A DNA stretch of 64,000 nt. Source: Mesorhizobium sp. (lineage in GTDB: Bacteria > Pseudomonadota > Alphaproteobacteria > Rhizobiales > Rhizobiaceae). Of this stretch, positions 1-7,700 are shown one piece after another. Made by a program: the position numbers and the translations under genes. The DNA is taken from contig NZ_JAMLIG010000001.1 in the NCBI RefSeq assembly GCF_023954305.1, positions 2,480,001-2,544,000 on the forward strand, in the 5' to 3' direction. Positions within the stretch are counted from its first letter, which is position 1, and each line of letters begins with the position of its first letter. Under the pieces are notes generated by a model. The model saw only the letters and a list, made by a program, of their open reading frames with translations, did not search any database and was not told the origin of the DNA.

Positions 1-948
1 GACCTCGATCACCTCGGCGCCGCCGGCGCGCCCCTCCTCGACCATGCCCTTCAGCCGCGCATGGTGCCGGTCGGAGACGATGGCCGTGTAATCGGGATTG
101 CCGGCGAAGCTCGGATAAAGCCTCGTCATCGCCTGCGCCATCCTGCCGGCGATGTCGCGGCCTTTGCCTTTCGGCACCATCAGGTAATCCGGCGCGATGC
201 AGGTCTGGCCGGCATTGAGGAGCTTGCCGTAGGCGACGCTGGCGACCGCCTTGTCGAGGTCGCAGGAGGGATCGAGGATCGCCGGCGACTTGCCGCCGAG
301 TTCGAGCGTCACCGGCGTCAAGTTGGCGGCCGCGGCGAGCGCGACCTGGCGGCCGACCGAAGTCGAACCGGTGAACAGCAGATGGTCGAACGGCATCGAA
401 ACGAACGCCTTGCCGACTTCGGCGTCGCCGAGGACGACGTTCAGCTGGTCGGGCGAGAAGTATTTCGCCGCGAGCGATGCGAGCAGGTCGGAAAACCGCG
501 GCGTCAGTTCCGAGGGCTTGATCAGCACCCGGTTGCCGGCGGCAAGCGCGGCCGTCGCCGGTGCGAGCGCCAGCTGGAACGGATAGTTCCACGGCGAGAC
601 GATGCCGACGACGCCGAGCGGCTGCGGCAGCAGCCGGTTGCGGGCGGGCAAGAACGGCATCGCGGTCGGCATGCGCTTCTCGGCCATCCAGGAGGAGAGA
701 TGCGACAGCGCGTGGCGGATGCCCGCACGCACCACGACGGTCTCGGCCAGCCGCGTCTCATGCGCCGAGCGGCCGCCGAAATCGGCGTCGATCGCCGCGC
801 AGAATTCGGGCTCGTGGTTCTCGGTCAATGCCAGGAGCCGCTTCAGGCTCGCACGCCGCGCGGCGAGATCCGGAAAGAGATCGCGCGCAAACGCCGCCTT
901 CTGAGTCTCGAATGCCGTCGTCAGGAAATCCCGGCTGGTCTGAAGCAT
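1..948 (-). CDS. Aldehyde dehydrogenase, coniferyl-aldehyde type (3' end cut by window edge)
   Basis: The first 316 codons of an NAD(P)-dependent aldehyde dehydrogenase are present; the C-terminal part lies outside the window. The protein starts MLQTSRDFLTTAF and carries the NAD-site motif SPWNYPFQ, the general base Glu at about residue 216 in TLELGGKSP and the catalytic Cys at about residue 250 in NAGQTCIAPDY. The short N-terminus and the IAPDY sequence after the Cys resemble coniferyl aldehyde dehydrogenases (CalB-like), which oxidise aromatic or long-chain aldehydes. Substrate is not provable from sequence. It lies downstream of glnII on the same strand, separated by a strong hairpin, so it is probably a separate transcript. 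Confidence 0.85.
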   Translation of the reverse strand, partial: MLQTSRDFLTTAFETQKAAFARDLFPDLAARRASLKRLLALTENHEPEFCAAIDADFGGRSAHETRLAETVVVRAGIRHALSHLSSWMAEKRMPTAMPFLPARNRLLPQPLGVVGIVSPWNYPFQLALAPATAALAAGNRVLIKPSELTPRFSDLLASLAAKYFSPDQLNVVLGDAEVGKAFVSMPFDHLLFTGSTSVGRQVALAAAANLTPVTLELGGKSPAILDPSCDLDKAVASVAYGKLLNAGQTCIAPDYLMVPKGKGRDIAGRMAQAMTRLYPSFAGNPDYTAIVSDRHHARLKGMVEEGRAGGAEVIEV

Positions 949-1027
949 GGATAGGGTCTCCGATCTGCCTCAGGCTATCAGAGCCCCCAAGCCCGTGCCA
1001 GCCGGACAGGCCGGCCGGAATGACGAA

Positions 1028-1058
1028 CGGCCCGGCTGGGTTCAGCCGGGCCGCTTTT
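1028..1058. terminator. GC-rich hairpin with a T run between glnII and the aldehyde dehydrogenase gene
   Basis: A perfect 11-bp stem (CGGCCCGGCTG, 1028-1038, with 1043-1053) has a 4-nt loop and is followed on the plus strand by TTTT at 1055-1058. Both flanking genes are on the minus strand, where the hairpin lies 44 nt past the glnII stop. The T run favours plus-strand termination, but the stem is strong enough to slow minus-strand transcripts too. The role as the glnII terminator is inferred. Confidence 0.55.
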
Positions 1059-1096
1059 GGGTCAGAACCGGGCCGGCACCGGGCCGGGCCGGGAAA

Positions 1097-2134
1097 TCAG
1101 GCCGCCTTGGCGTATGCCTCGGTCGGGACTTCCGCGATCGTCTTCAGCACGACCGAGGCGATCTGGTAGGGGTCGCCCTGCGAGTTCGGGCGGCGATCCT
1201 CGAGATAGCCCTTGTAGTCGTTCTTGACGAAGGAATGCGGCACGCGGATCGAGGCGCCGCGGTCGGCCACGCCGTAGGAGAACTTGTTCCACGGAGCGGT
1301 CTCGTGCTTGCCGGTCAGGCGCTTGTCGTTGTCCGGACCGTAAACGGAGATGTGGTCCATCAGGTTCTTGTCGAAGGCCGCCATCAGGGCCTCGAAATAG
1401 GCCTTGCCGCCGACTTCGCGCATGAACTTGGTCGAGAAATTGCAGTGCATGCCCGAGCCGTTCCAGTCGGTGTCGCCGAGCGGCTTGCAGTGGAACTCGA
1501 TGTCGATGCCGTGCTTCTCGCAGAGCCGGAGCAGCAGGTAGCGTGCCATCCAGATCTGGTCGGCCGCCTTCTTCGAACCCTTGCCGAAGATCTGGAATTC
1601 CCACTGGCCCTTCGCCACTTCGGCGTTGATGCCTTCATGGTTGATGCCGGCGGCGAGGCACAGGTCGAGATGCTCCTCGACGAGCTGGCGGGCCACGTCG
1701 CCGACATTCTTGTAGCCGACGCCGGTGTAGTAGGGACCCTGCGGTGCCGGATAGCCAGTGGTCGGGAAGCCGAGCGGGCGGCCGTCCTTGTAGAAGAAAT
1801 ATTCCTGCTCGAAGCCGAACCAGGCGTCCTCGTCGTCGAGGATCGTGGCGCGCTTGTTGGAGGCATGCGGGGTGACGCCGTCGGGCATCATGACCTCGCA
1901 CATGACCAAGGCGCCGTTGGTGCGCGCCGGGTCTGGATAGATGGCGACGGGCTTCAGCACGCAATCGGAGGAATGGCCTTCGGCCTGCATCGTCGACGAC
2001 CCGTCGAAGCCCCACAGCGGGAGCTGCTCCAGCGTCGGAAAGGCGTCGAATTCCTTGATCTGGGTCTTGCCGCGCAAGTTCGGGACGGGGGTGTAGCCGT
2101 CGAGCCAGATATACTCCAACTTGTACTTGGTCAT
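1097..2134 (-). CDS. glnII: Glutamine synthetase type II
   Basis: ATP-dependent glutamine synthetase of the eukaryote-like GSII class, making glutamine from glutamate and ammonia in the cytosol. The 345-residue length is that of GSII; the bacterial GSI enzyme is about 470 residues. Landmarks are WGFDGSSTMQAEGHSSD (about 41-57), INHEGINAEVAKGQWEFQ (about 164-181) and NGSGMHCNFSTK (about 225-236). The start at MTKYKLEYIW follows AGAGG about 6 nt upstream. The reading frame stays open further upstream, but that extension is not conserved-looking sequence. GSII beside a DUF2735 gene and under a sigma-54 promoter is typical of rhizobia, where it is switched on by NtrC under nitrogen limitation. 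Confidence 0.96.
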   Translation of the reverse strand: MTKYKLEYIWLDGYTPVPNLRGKTQIKEFDAFPTLEQLPLWGFDGSSTMQAEGHSSDCVLKPVAIYPDPARTNGALVMCEVMMPDGVTPHASNKRATILDDEDAWFGFEQEYFFYKDGRPLGFPTTGYPAPQGPYYTGVGYKNVGDVARQLVEEHLDLCLAAGINHEGINAEVAKGQWEFQIFGKGSKKAADQIWMARYLLLRLCEKHGIDIEFHCKPLGDTDWNGSGMHCNFSTKFMREVGGKAYFEALMAAFDKNLMDHISVYGPDNDKRLTGKHETAPWNKFSYGVADRGASIRVPHSFVKNDYKGYLEDRRPNSQGDPYQIASVVLKTIAEVPTEAYAKAA

Positions 2135-2208
2135 TTCGCCTCTCTTACGAAGTTGCGTCTTCTTGTGATCGCGCGGCTGGGTGGCCGTGCGCATGCTGCA
2201 TGGTGCAA

Positions 2209-2224
2209 TGCAACAGGCATGCCA
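2209..2224 (-). promoter_or_regulatory. Sigma-54 promoter of glnII
   Basis: On the minus strand the sequence reads TGGCAT-GCCTG-TTGCA, differing from the consensus TGGCAC-N5-TTGCA at one position. The essential GG and GC are correctly spaced. Transcription would start near 2198 and leave a leader of about 64 nt before the glnII ATG. Sigma-54/NtrC control of glnII is established in rhizobia; I found no clear NtrC half-site pair upstream. Confidence 0.8.
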
Positions 2225-2307
2225 GTTCGGGCGGGTTTTTCCGCCGAGGAGGGGGAGCCGCGGCCGGGTGGCGGAGCGAATCAGATCCGCCTTCGCACAA
2301 GCGACGA

Positions 2308-2322
2308 AAAATGCAGCATTTT
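2308..2322. repeat. Perfect palindrome in the glnII/DUF2735 intergenic region
   Basis: AAAATGC-A-GCATTTT is a perfect 7-bp inverted repeat in the 380-bp divergent region 2135-2514, about 110 bp upstream of the predicted glnII transcription start. It could be an enhancer-type protein site, but it does not match the NtrC consensus. The rest of the region holds the two promoters listed separately and nothing else I recognise. Confidence 0.35.
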
Positions 2323-2459
2323 CCGCCTTTGCCTGCCTTTTCGACAAAGGTGCCGCCGACGGGCGGAACCACGCGGTAAACTGCCGCATTAGGATGCAGA
2401 AAACCTTCCGACGAAGGGACTGCACAAAAATTGACTACAAAAAAGGCATCTTGATTAAA

Positions 2460-2488
2460 TTGAGTGCAGCTCCCACCTAAGTTATACT
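2460..2488 (+). promoter_or_regulatory. Sigma-70 promoter of the DUF2735 gene
   Basis: TTGAGT (2460-2465) and TATACT (2483-2488) are separated by exactly 17 nt. Each hexamer is close to consensus. The predicted start is near 2495, leaving a leader of about 20 nt that contains the GGAG ribosome site at 2506-2509. Confidence 0.65.
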
Positions 2489-2514
2489 GATGTTCGGCAT
2501 CAGGCGGAGCAAAG

Positions 2515-2697
2515 ATGATGACCAACACCCAACACGGCCAAAGCGCCAAGATCCTTCAGTTTCCCCTCGGCGGTCGCGCCGGCTTTCTCGCGCGTCATGA
2601 GCCCCTCGCGCCGGCGGCGCAGGCGCCGGTCGTCGATGTGCACGGCTGGTATCACGAAGAGGCCATCCGCGACGCGGAGCAGGCCAAGAAGCACTGA
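2515..2697 (+). CDS. DUF2735 small protein divergent from glnII
   Basis: A 60-residue protein with no known function. The AKILQFP segment (about 11-17), followed by a GGR motif and ending in GWYHEEAIRDAE, matches the DUF2735 family of short alphaproteobacterial proteins. No signal peptide or membrane segment is visible. GGAG lies 5 nt upstream of the first of two adjacent ATG codons (2515 and 2518), so either may be used. The gene is transcribed away from glnII, and the two share their regulatory region, suggesting a link with nitrogen status. That link is an inference from position only. Confidence 0.8.
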   Translation: MMTNTQHGQSAKILQFPLGGRAGFLARHEPLAPAAQAPVVDVHGWYHEEAIRDAEQAKKH

Positions 2698-2711
2698 CGA
2701 TGCTCGCGGCG

Positions 2712-2778
2712 GCGTCCGGAGGATCCGGACGCACGGCCAATGCCTATCGAGCGGACAGGCGGCCCGGGAGGCCGCCTG
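2712..2778. terminator. Two tandem hairpins between convergent genes
   Basis: A perfect 9-bp stem GCGTCCGGA/TCCGGACGC with a GGA loop (2712-2732) is followed by an 8-bp stem CAGGCGGC/GCCGCCTG (2756-2778). They fill the gap between the DUF2735 gene and the oxidoreductase gene, which converge here. No long T run follows either stem, so this is a probable bidirectional transcription end rather than a textbook terminator. Confidence 0.5.
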
Positions 2779-2785
2779 AATTGTC

Positions 2786-3925
2786 TCAGGCCATCATTTT
2801 ACGGGCGGTCGCCGGATCGAGAGCCGCGGGGCGCTCGCAGCTTGTGGTCAACGTGACGAACTTGCCCGTCTCCCCCGACTGCAGGATGGCGGTCATGATG
2901 TCGATCGCGTGCAGCGCGAAATCGAGCGAGCAGCGGTGCGGCCGATCCTCCAGGATTCCCAGCGCCATGTCGGCGAGACCAATGGTGCGGTAGTTTGCCA
3001 GCGGGCCGCGCGGCGACTGCTGGTTGGGAACGCCGAGCGGATGCTTCCACGCCGGCAGCTTCGCCAGCGGCTTGTCCCGCCGTGTCAGGCCGACCGTGCC
3101 GCCGAAGAAGTTGGGATCGGGCACCAGCATGGTGCCGTCCTCGCCGTAGAGTTCGATCGGCGCATGGCCGTGCGACCAGACATCCCACGACGCATTGAGG
3201 GTGACGACCGCGCCATTGGCGAAATGCAGGAGCGCGTGGATCGTCGTCGGCGTGCCGACGGGCACCGTCTCGCCGGTGCGCGGACCGTTGGAGATCGTCC
3301 GCTCGGCCTGCGGGATCGAAGTCAGGGCCGCGACCTTCGTCACCGGCCCGATCAACTGCACGAGGCTCGACACATAGTAGGGCCCGAGGTCGAGGATTGG
3401 TCCGCCGCCGGGCGCATAGAAGAAGTCCGGGTTCGGATGCCAGTGCTCCATGCCGTGGTTCATCACGTGGCAGACGCCGGACGTCACCTTGCCGATCTTG
3501 CCGGCGTCGATCAGCGCGCGGGCCTGCTGATGGGCGCCGCCGAGAAACGTGTCCGGGGCCGAGCCGATGCGCAGTCCCTTCTTCTCCGCCCGCTTTTTCA
3601 GGTCGAGCCCTTCCTTGAGAGACAGCACGAAGGGCTTTTCCGAATAGACGTGCTTGCCGGCGTCGAGCGCCGCCTTCGAGATCGGATAATGCGCCGCCGG
3701 GATCGTCAGGTTGACGACGATGTCGATCTCCTTGTCGGCGAGGAGTTCGTCCACCGTCATCGCCCGCAGGCCGAAGGCCTTGGCCTGTGCGGCGGCCAGT
3801 TCCGGCTTGAGGTCGGCGCAGGCGACCATCCGCGCGCCCTTGAACAGCGGCGCGAGGCGGAAATAGGCGGTGGAGATGTTGCCGCAGCCGACGACGCCGA
3901 CCCGCAGTTTCTTTTTTCCAGCCAT
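2786..3925 (-). CDS. Gfo/Idh/MocA family oxidoreductase
   Basis: A 379-residue NAD(P)-dependent dehydrogenase acting on a sugar, inositol or related polyol. The N-terminal Rossmann fold is shown by RVGVVGCGNISTAYF, and the family motif EKPFVLS (about 96-102) carries the conserved Lys. The C-terminal half is the usual beta-sheet domain. An AGAGG sequence precedes ATG 3925. It is the last gene of a six-gene minus-strand operon with an ABC sugar importer and starts 11 nt after the isomerase-like gene. Such pairs in rhizobia often oxidise the imported sugar, sometimes to a 3-keto derivative; the actual substrate is unknown. Confidence 0.88.
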   Translation of the reverse strand: MAGKKKLRVGVVGCGNISTAYFRLAPLFKGARMVACADLKPELAAAQAKAFGLRAMTVDELLADKEIDIVVNLTIPAAHYPISKAALDAGKHVYSEKPFVLSLKEGLDLKKRAEKKGLRIGSAPDTFLGGAHQQARALIDAGKIGKVTSGVCHVMNHGMEHWHPNPDFFYAPGGGPILDLGPYYVSSLVQLIGPVTKVAALTSIPQAERTISNGPRTGETVPVGTPTTIHALLHFANGAVVTLNASWDVWSHGHAPIELYGEDGTMLVPDPNFFGGTVGLTRRDKPLAKLPAWKHPLGVPNQQSPRGPLANYRTIGLADMALGILEDRPHRCSLDFALHAIDIMTAILQSGETGKFVTLTTSCERPAALDPATARKMMA

Positions 3926-3936
3926 CTGGCGGCCTC

Positions 3937-4683
3937 TCAGTAGGATTTGACCGATTCGATGGATCGGCGCGCGAAGCGCTCGACGTCGGACGGGTTGTCG
4001 TGTTCCATGATGTATACCTTGGCCGGCGTCCTGGCGCGGAGCTCGGCCATCAGCGATTTCCACGGCACCGTGCCGTGCCCGACGTCGGCCCAGCCGTCCT
4101 CGCTGGCGTTCGCCCCGGCGGTCGCGATGTCCTTGACGTGGACTGCAAGGATGCGGCTCGCATAGTCGGCGATCCATCTGGCCGGATCGGCGCCGCCGCG
4201 CACCACCCAGGCGACGTCGAGTTCGAGGCCGATCGAAGGGGCCGCGTCGAGGATCAGCTTCTGCGGCACCGAACCGTCCGCAAGGGCTTTGAACTCGAAG
4301 TCGTGGTTGTGCCAGGCGAAGCCGTAGCCCGCCTTCGTCGCCTTGTCCCCGACCGCGGCGAGCCGTGCGCCGAAGGCGCGCCAGCCGGCGGCGTCGGACG
4401 GACGCTTATCGGGCATCAGGTAGGGGCAGACGAGCAGTGTCGCGCCGAGCGTGTCGGCGATGCGGCGCACGCCGTCGAAATCGCCCTCCAGCATGTCGAT
4501 CGAGAAATGGGCCGAGGGCATGGTCAAGCCGTTGCGATCCATTTCGGCGCGCAGGCCGGCGGCATCGTCATAGACGCCGCCGAAGCCCTCCACCTGCGTG
4601 TAGCCGTGTCGCGCGAGCATTTTCAGCACGTCGGCCCAAGGCTTGAAATTGCGGGCGCTGTAAAGCTGGAAAGACCAGTTCAT
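3937..4683 (-). CDS. Sugar phosphate isomerase/epimerase family (xylose isomerase-like TIM barrel)
   Basis: A 248-residue protein beginning MNWSFQLYSARNF. It has the AP endonuclease 2/xylose isomerase-like fold signs: the early QLYSAR strand, then AWHNHDFEF (metal-ligand His region), LELDVAWVVRGG, VHVKDI and IMEHDNPSD near the C-terminus. Members isomerise, epimerise or dehydrate sugars and inositols using a divalent metal. AGGA lies about 8 nt before ATG 4683. It sits between the ABC ATPase and the Gfo/Idh/MocA gene, so the three probably handle one imported carbohydrate. Reaction and substrate cannot be read from the sequence. Confidence 0.85.
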   Translation of the reverse strand: MNWSFQLYSARNFKPWADVLKMLARHGYTQVEGFGGVYDDAAGLRAEMDRNGLTMPSAHFSIDMLEGDFDGVRRIADTLGATLLVCPYLMPDKRPSDAAGWRAFGARLAAVGDKATKAGYGFAWHNHDFEFKALADGSVPQKLILDAAPSIGLELDVAWVVRGGADPARWIADYASRILAVHVKDIATAGANASEDGWADVGHGTVPWKSLMAELRARTPAKVYIMEHDNPSDVERFARRSIESVKSY

Positions 4684-4711
4684 GTCGGTGTCCTGTGAGT
4701 TGGTCGCTGTG

Positions 4712-5785
4712 TCAGAGCCGCTGGCCTTCGGCGGCATCGAAGAGGGAGGCGCGCATCGGATCGAACCCGATCTCGACCATGTCGCCGGTCGACGGCATCC
4801 GCTCGGTCGGCACCCGGACGGCGAGGTTGTGCCGTCCGAGCTTGGTCCAGACGAGCGAATCGGAGCCCATCGGCTCGACCACGTCGACTTTCACCCGGGC
4901 CGAGAAAGGCCAGTCCGCGCCGCTGTTCAGGGCGACGTGTTCGGGGCGGATGCCGAATGTGACTTTCGTGCCCGAAGCCGGCGGAGCCGCGGTTTCATAG
5001 CGCGACAGCGGGATGCGCACGCCGTCCGTGGCGAAGCTCCCATCGGCAATCTCGCCATCGAGAAAATTCATGCCGGGCGATCCGATGAAGCCGGCGACGA
5101 AGAGGTTCACCGGGCGGTTGTAGATCTCCTTGGGCGAGGCGAACTGCTGGATCACGCCGCCGCGCATGACGGCGATCCGGTCCGCCAGCGTCATCGCCTC
5201 GATCTGGTCGTGGGTGACGTAGATCATCGTGTTGGCGAGCTGGTTGTGCAGCCGCTTGATCTCCACGCGCAGTTCGGCGCGGAGCTTGGCGTCGAGGTTG
5301 GACAGCGGCTCGTCGAAGAGAAAGACGTCGACGTCGCGCACCAGCGCGCGGCCGATCGCGACGCGCTGGCGCTGGCCGCCGGACAGCGCCGCCGGCTTGC
5401 GCTGGAGGAGCGGCTGGATCTGCAGGATCTCGGCCGCCCGCGCAATGCGCTTGGCGATCTCGTCCCGCGGCAGGCGGGCGTTCTTGAGGCCGAAGGACAG
5501 GTTCCCCTCGACGGTCATCTGCGGATAGAGCGCGTAGGACTGGAACACCATGCCGATGCCGCGGTCCTTGGGTTCCTCCCAGGTGACGTTCTTGCCGTTG
5601 ATGAAGATCTGGCCGGCGGAGACGTCGAGCAGGCCGGCGATGCAGTTGAGAAGCGTGGACTTACCGCAGCCGGAGGGGCCGAGCAGCACGATGAACTCCC
5701 CCTGCTCGACCTCGAGATTCATCTTCTTCAACACCTCGACGGCGCCGAAGTTGAGCGAGACGTCCTTGACGACGACGCTGGTCAT
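4712..5785 (-). CDS. Sugar ABC transporter ATP-binding protein (MalK/UgpC type)
   Basis: A 357-residue ATPase that powers the importer formed with the two permeases upstream. It has Walker A GPSGCGKS (36-43), Q-loop FQSYALYPQ (81-89), signature LSGGQRQR (134-141), Walker B VFLFDE (154-159) and H-loop YVTHDQIEAM. The C-terminal 120 residues are the regulatory/TOBE-like domain of the MalK family. It starts 4 nt after the permease stop, indicating translational coupling. Only one nucleotide-binding protein is present, so it would work as a homodimer. Confidence 0.94.
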   Translation of the reverse strand: MTSVVVKDVSLNFGAVEVLKKMNLEVEQGEFIVLLGPSGCGKSTLLNCIAGLLDVSAGQIFINGKNVTWEEPKDRGIGMVFQSYALYPQMTVEGNLSFGLKNARLPRDEIAKRIARAAEILQIQPLLQRKPAALSGGQRQRVAIGRALVRDVDVFLFDEPLSNLDAKLRAELRVEIKRLHNQLANTMIYVTHDQIEAMTLADRIAVMRGGVIQQFASPKEIYNRPVNLFVAGFIGSPGMNFLDGEIADGSFATDGVRIPLSRYETAAPPASGTKVTFGIRPEHVALNSGADWPFSARVKVDVVEPMGSDSLVWTKLGRHNLAVRVPTERMPSTGDMVEIGFDPMRASLFDAAEGQRL

Positions 5786-5789
5786 CGGC

Positions 5790-6725
5790 TCATCCCTTCA
5801 CCGCGCCGGCGGCGATGCCGCGGACGAACAGCTTGCCCGAGATGAAGTAGATGACGAGCGGCACGAGGCCGGTGAGCAGCGTTGCGGCCATGTTGACGTT
5901 GTACTCCTTCACGCCTTGCACCGAGTTGACGATGTTGTTGAGCTGGACGGTCATCGGATAGGTCTCGGGGCGGGTGTAGACGACGCCGAACAGGAAGTCG
6001 TTCCAGATGCCGGTCACCTGGATGATCATCGACACGACGAAGATCGGCAGCGACATCGGCAGCATGATGCGGAAATAGATGCCCCAGAAGCCGGCGCCGT
6101 CGACGCGCGCAGCCTTGAACAGTTCTTCCGGCACCGAGGCGAAGTAGTTGCGAAACAGCAACGTGTTGATCGGCATGCCGAAGATGGTGTGGACGATGAC
6201 GAGGCCGGTAAGCGTGCCGTAGACGCCCATCTCGCGCAGGATGATGACGATCGGATAGATCATCACCTGGTAGGGGATGAAGGCGCCGACGATGAGGATG
6301 GTGAAGAAGATGTTGGCGCCCTTGAAGCGCCAGTTGGCGAGCGCGTAGCCGTTCACCGAGGCGATCAGGATCGAAATGATGACGCTCGGCACGGTGATGC
6401 GCACCGAGTTCCAGAAACCGCGCGAGAGCCCGTCGCAGTTGAGGCCGGTGCAGGCGGTCGACCAGGCCTTGACCCAGGGCTCGAAGGTGATCTCGACGGG
6501 CGGCGCGAAGACATTGCCGAAACGGATCTCGGGCATGCCCTTCAGCGACGTCACGATCATCACGTAAAGCGGCATCAGGTAGTAGAAGGCGAAGAGCAGC
6601 AGCGTCCCGTAGATGACGATGTTGCGTCGTGACAGGGCGCGGCGCGGCCGCGGGCCCGACGGCTCCACGAGACCGGCAACGACGGGGTCGGCCTGTCCCA
6701 CTGCGGCGGCGCGAACGTCAGCCAC
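5790..6725 (-). CDS. Carbohydrate ABC transporter permease, MalG family
   Basis: A 311-residue inner-membrane protein with six predicted helices after a 35-residue cytoplasmic N-terminus. The EAA loop that contacts the ATPase is seen as EELFKAARVDGAGFWGIYFR. It starts with GTG at 6725, preceded by GGGAGGAA, and overlaps the end of the partner permease by 8 nt. Together with that partner it forms the sugar channel. Confidence 0.92.
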   Translation of the reverse strand: MADVRAAAVGQADPVVAGLVEPSGPRPRRALSRRNIVIYGTLLLFAFYYLMPLYVMIVTSLKGMPEIRFGNVFAPPVEITFEPWVKAWSTACTGLNCDGLSRGFWNSVRITVPSVIISILIASVNGYALANWRFKGANIFFTILIVGAFIPYQVMIYPIVIILREMGVYGTLTGLVIVHTIFGMPINTLLFRNYFASVPEELFKAARVDGAGFWGIYFRIMLPMSLPIFVVSMIIQVTGIWNDFLFGVVYTRPETYPMTVQLNNIVNSVQGVKEYNVNMAATLLTGLVPLVIYFISGKLFVRGIAAGAVKG

Positions 6726-7620
6726 GCTTGTTCCTCCCGCCGAATTCGAGATAGGCCCAAGGCACGACGACGATCATCACGGTCAGCAGCATCATCGTCG
6801 AGGCGGCGAAGCCCTGGCCGAGGTTCTGCGCCGAGAACATGTAGTCGTAGACGTATTTCGCCGGCACTTCCGAGGCGAAACCGGGTCCGCCCGACGTCTG
6901 CGCCACCACCAGGTCGTAGATGCGCACGATGCCCGAGGCGATGATGACGAGCGTGGTGACGAAGACCGGCCGCATCATCGGGATGACGATGAACAGATAG
7001 GTCTTCCACATCGGAATGCCGTCGACCCGGGCGGCCTTCCAGATGTCCTCGTCGATGCCGCGCAATCCCGCCAGCATCAGGCACATGACCAGGCCAGTGC
7101 CCTGCCACAGGCCCGCGATCAGGATGCCGTAGATCACGATCGACTGGTCGTAAAGCGGATTGAAGGTAAAGCTCTCCCAGCCCAGGCCGCGCACGAAGTG
7201 CTGCACGCCGAAGTCGGGGTTGAGCAGCCACTGCCAGACCAGGCCGGTGACGATGAAGGACAGCGCGAAAGGATAGAGGATGATCGTCCGGAACGTGTTC
7301 TCGAAGCGGATCTTCTGGTCGAGCAGCGCCGCGAGCAGGAAGCCGATCAGCAGCGAGAATATGAGCGAGAGGGTGCCGTAGATCAGAAGGTTCTGGATCG
7401 AGGCGATCCAGCGCGGCGTCGTCCACAGGCGTTCATACTGGTCGAGGCCGATGAAATTCAGCCGCGGCAGCAGCCGCGAATTGGTGAAGGAATGGATGAT
7501 CGTCCAGACGGTGCCGCCGACGAACACGACGAGCGCCGTGAAGATCATCGGAAGCGAGGCGACCTTGGCGTTGAGGTTGCGGAACAGCGAACTCGGGCGC
7601 CGGGGCGGGTCTGTGGGCAT
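6718..7620 (-). CDS. Carbohydrate ABC transporter permease, MalF family
   Basis: A 300-residue membrane protein with six predicted helices and the EAA loop DEDIWKAARVDGIPMWKTYL. The ribosome site before ATG 7620 is weak (GGACG), while the upstream binding-protein gene has a strong one. An intercistronic hairpin separates the two, in line with the usual higher output of the binding protein. Confidence 0.92.
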   Translation of the reverse strand: MPTDPPRRPSSLFRNLNAKVASLPMIFTALVVFVGGTVWTIIHSFTNSRLLPRLNFIGLDQYERLWTTPRWIASIQNLLIYGTLSLIFSLLIGFLLAALLDQKIRFENTFRTIILYPFALSFIVTGLVWQWLLNPDFGVQHFVRGLGWESFTFNPLYDQSIVIYGILIAGLWQGTGLVMCLMLAGLRGIDEDIWKAARVDGIPMWKTYLFIVIPMMRPVFVTTLVIIASGIVRIYDLVVAQTSGGPGFASEVPAKYVYDYMFSAQNLGQGFAASTMMLLTVMIVVVPWAYLEFGGRNKRG

Positions 7621-7650
7621 GGCGATCGTCCAGCGTCTGGGTCAAGACGG

Positions 7651-7684
7651 GCCCGCCGCCGGCGGATGTCGCACGGCGGCGGGC
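7651..7684 (-). repeat. Intercistronic hairpin after the sugar-binding protein gene
   Basis: A perfect 10-bp inverted repeat (GCCCGCCGCC/GGCGGCGGGC) with a 14-nt loop lies 17 nt past the binding-protein stop codon and before the permease genes. No T run follows. By analogy with malE-malF type operons it probably protects the 3' end of the binding-protein message or partly ends transcription. Confidence 0.5.
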
Positions 7685-7700
7685 GGTCAGCCTTGGGGGC

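Noticed and set aside
2135..2425. N-terminal extension of the glnII reading frame to 2425.
   Set aside because: The extra sequence is not GSII-like, overlaps the sigma-54 promoter and lacks a ribosome site, while MTKYKLEY at 2134 is the family start.
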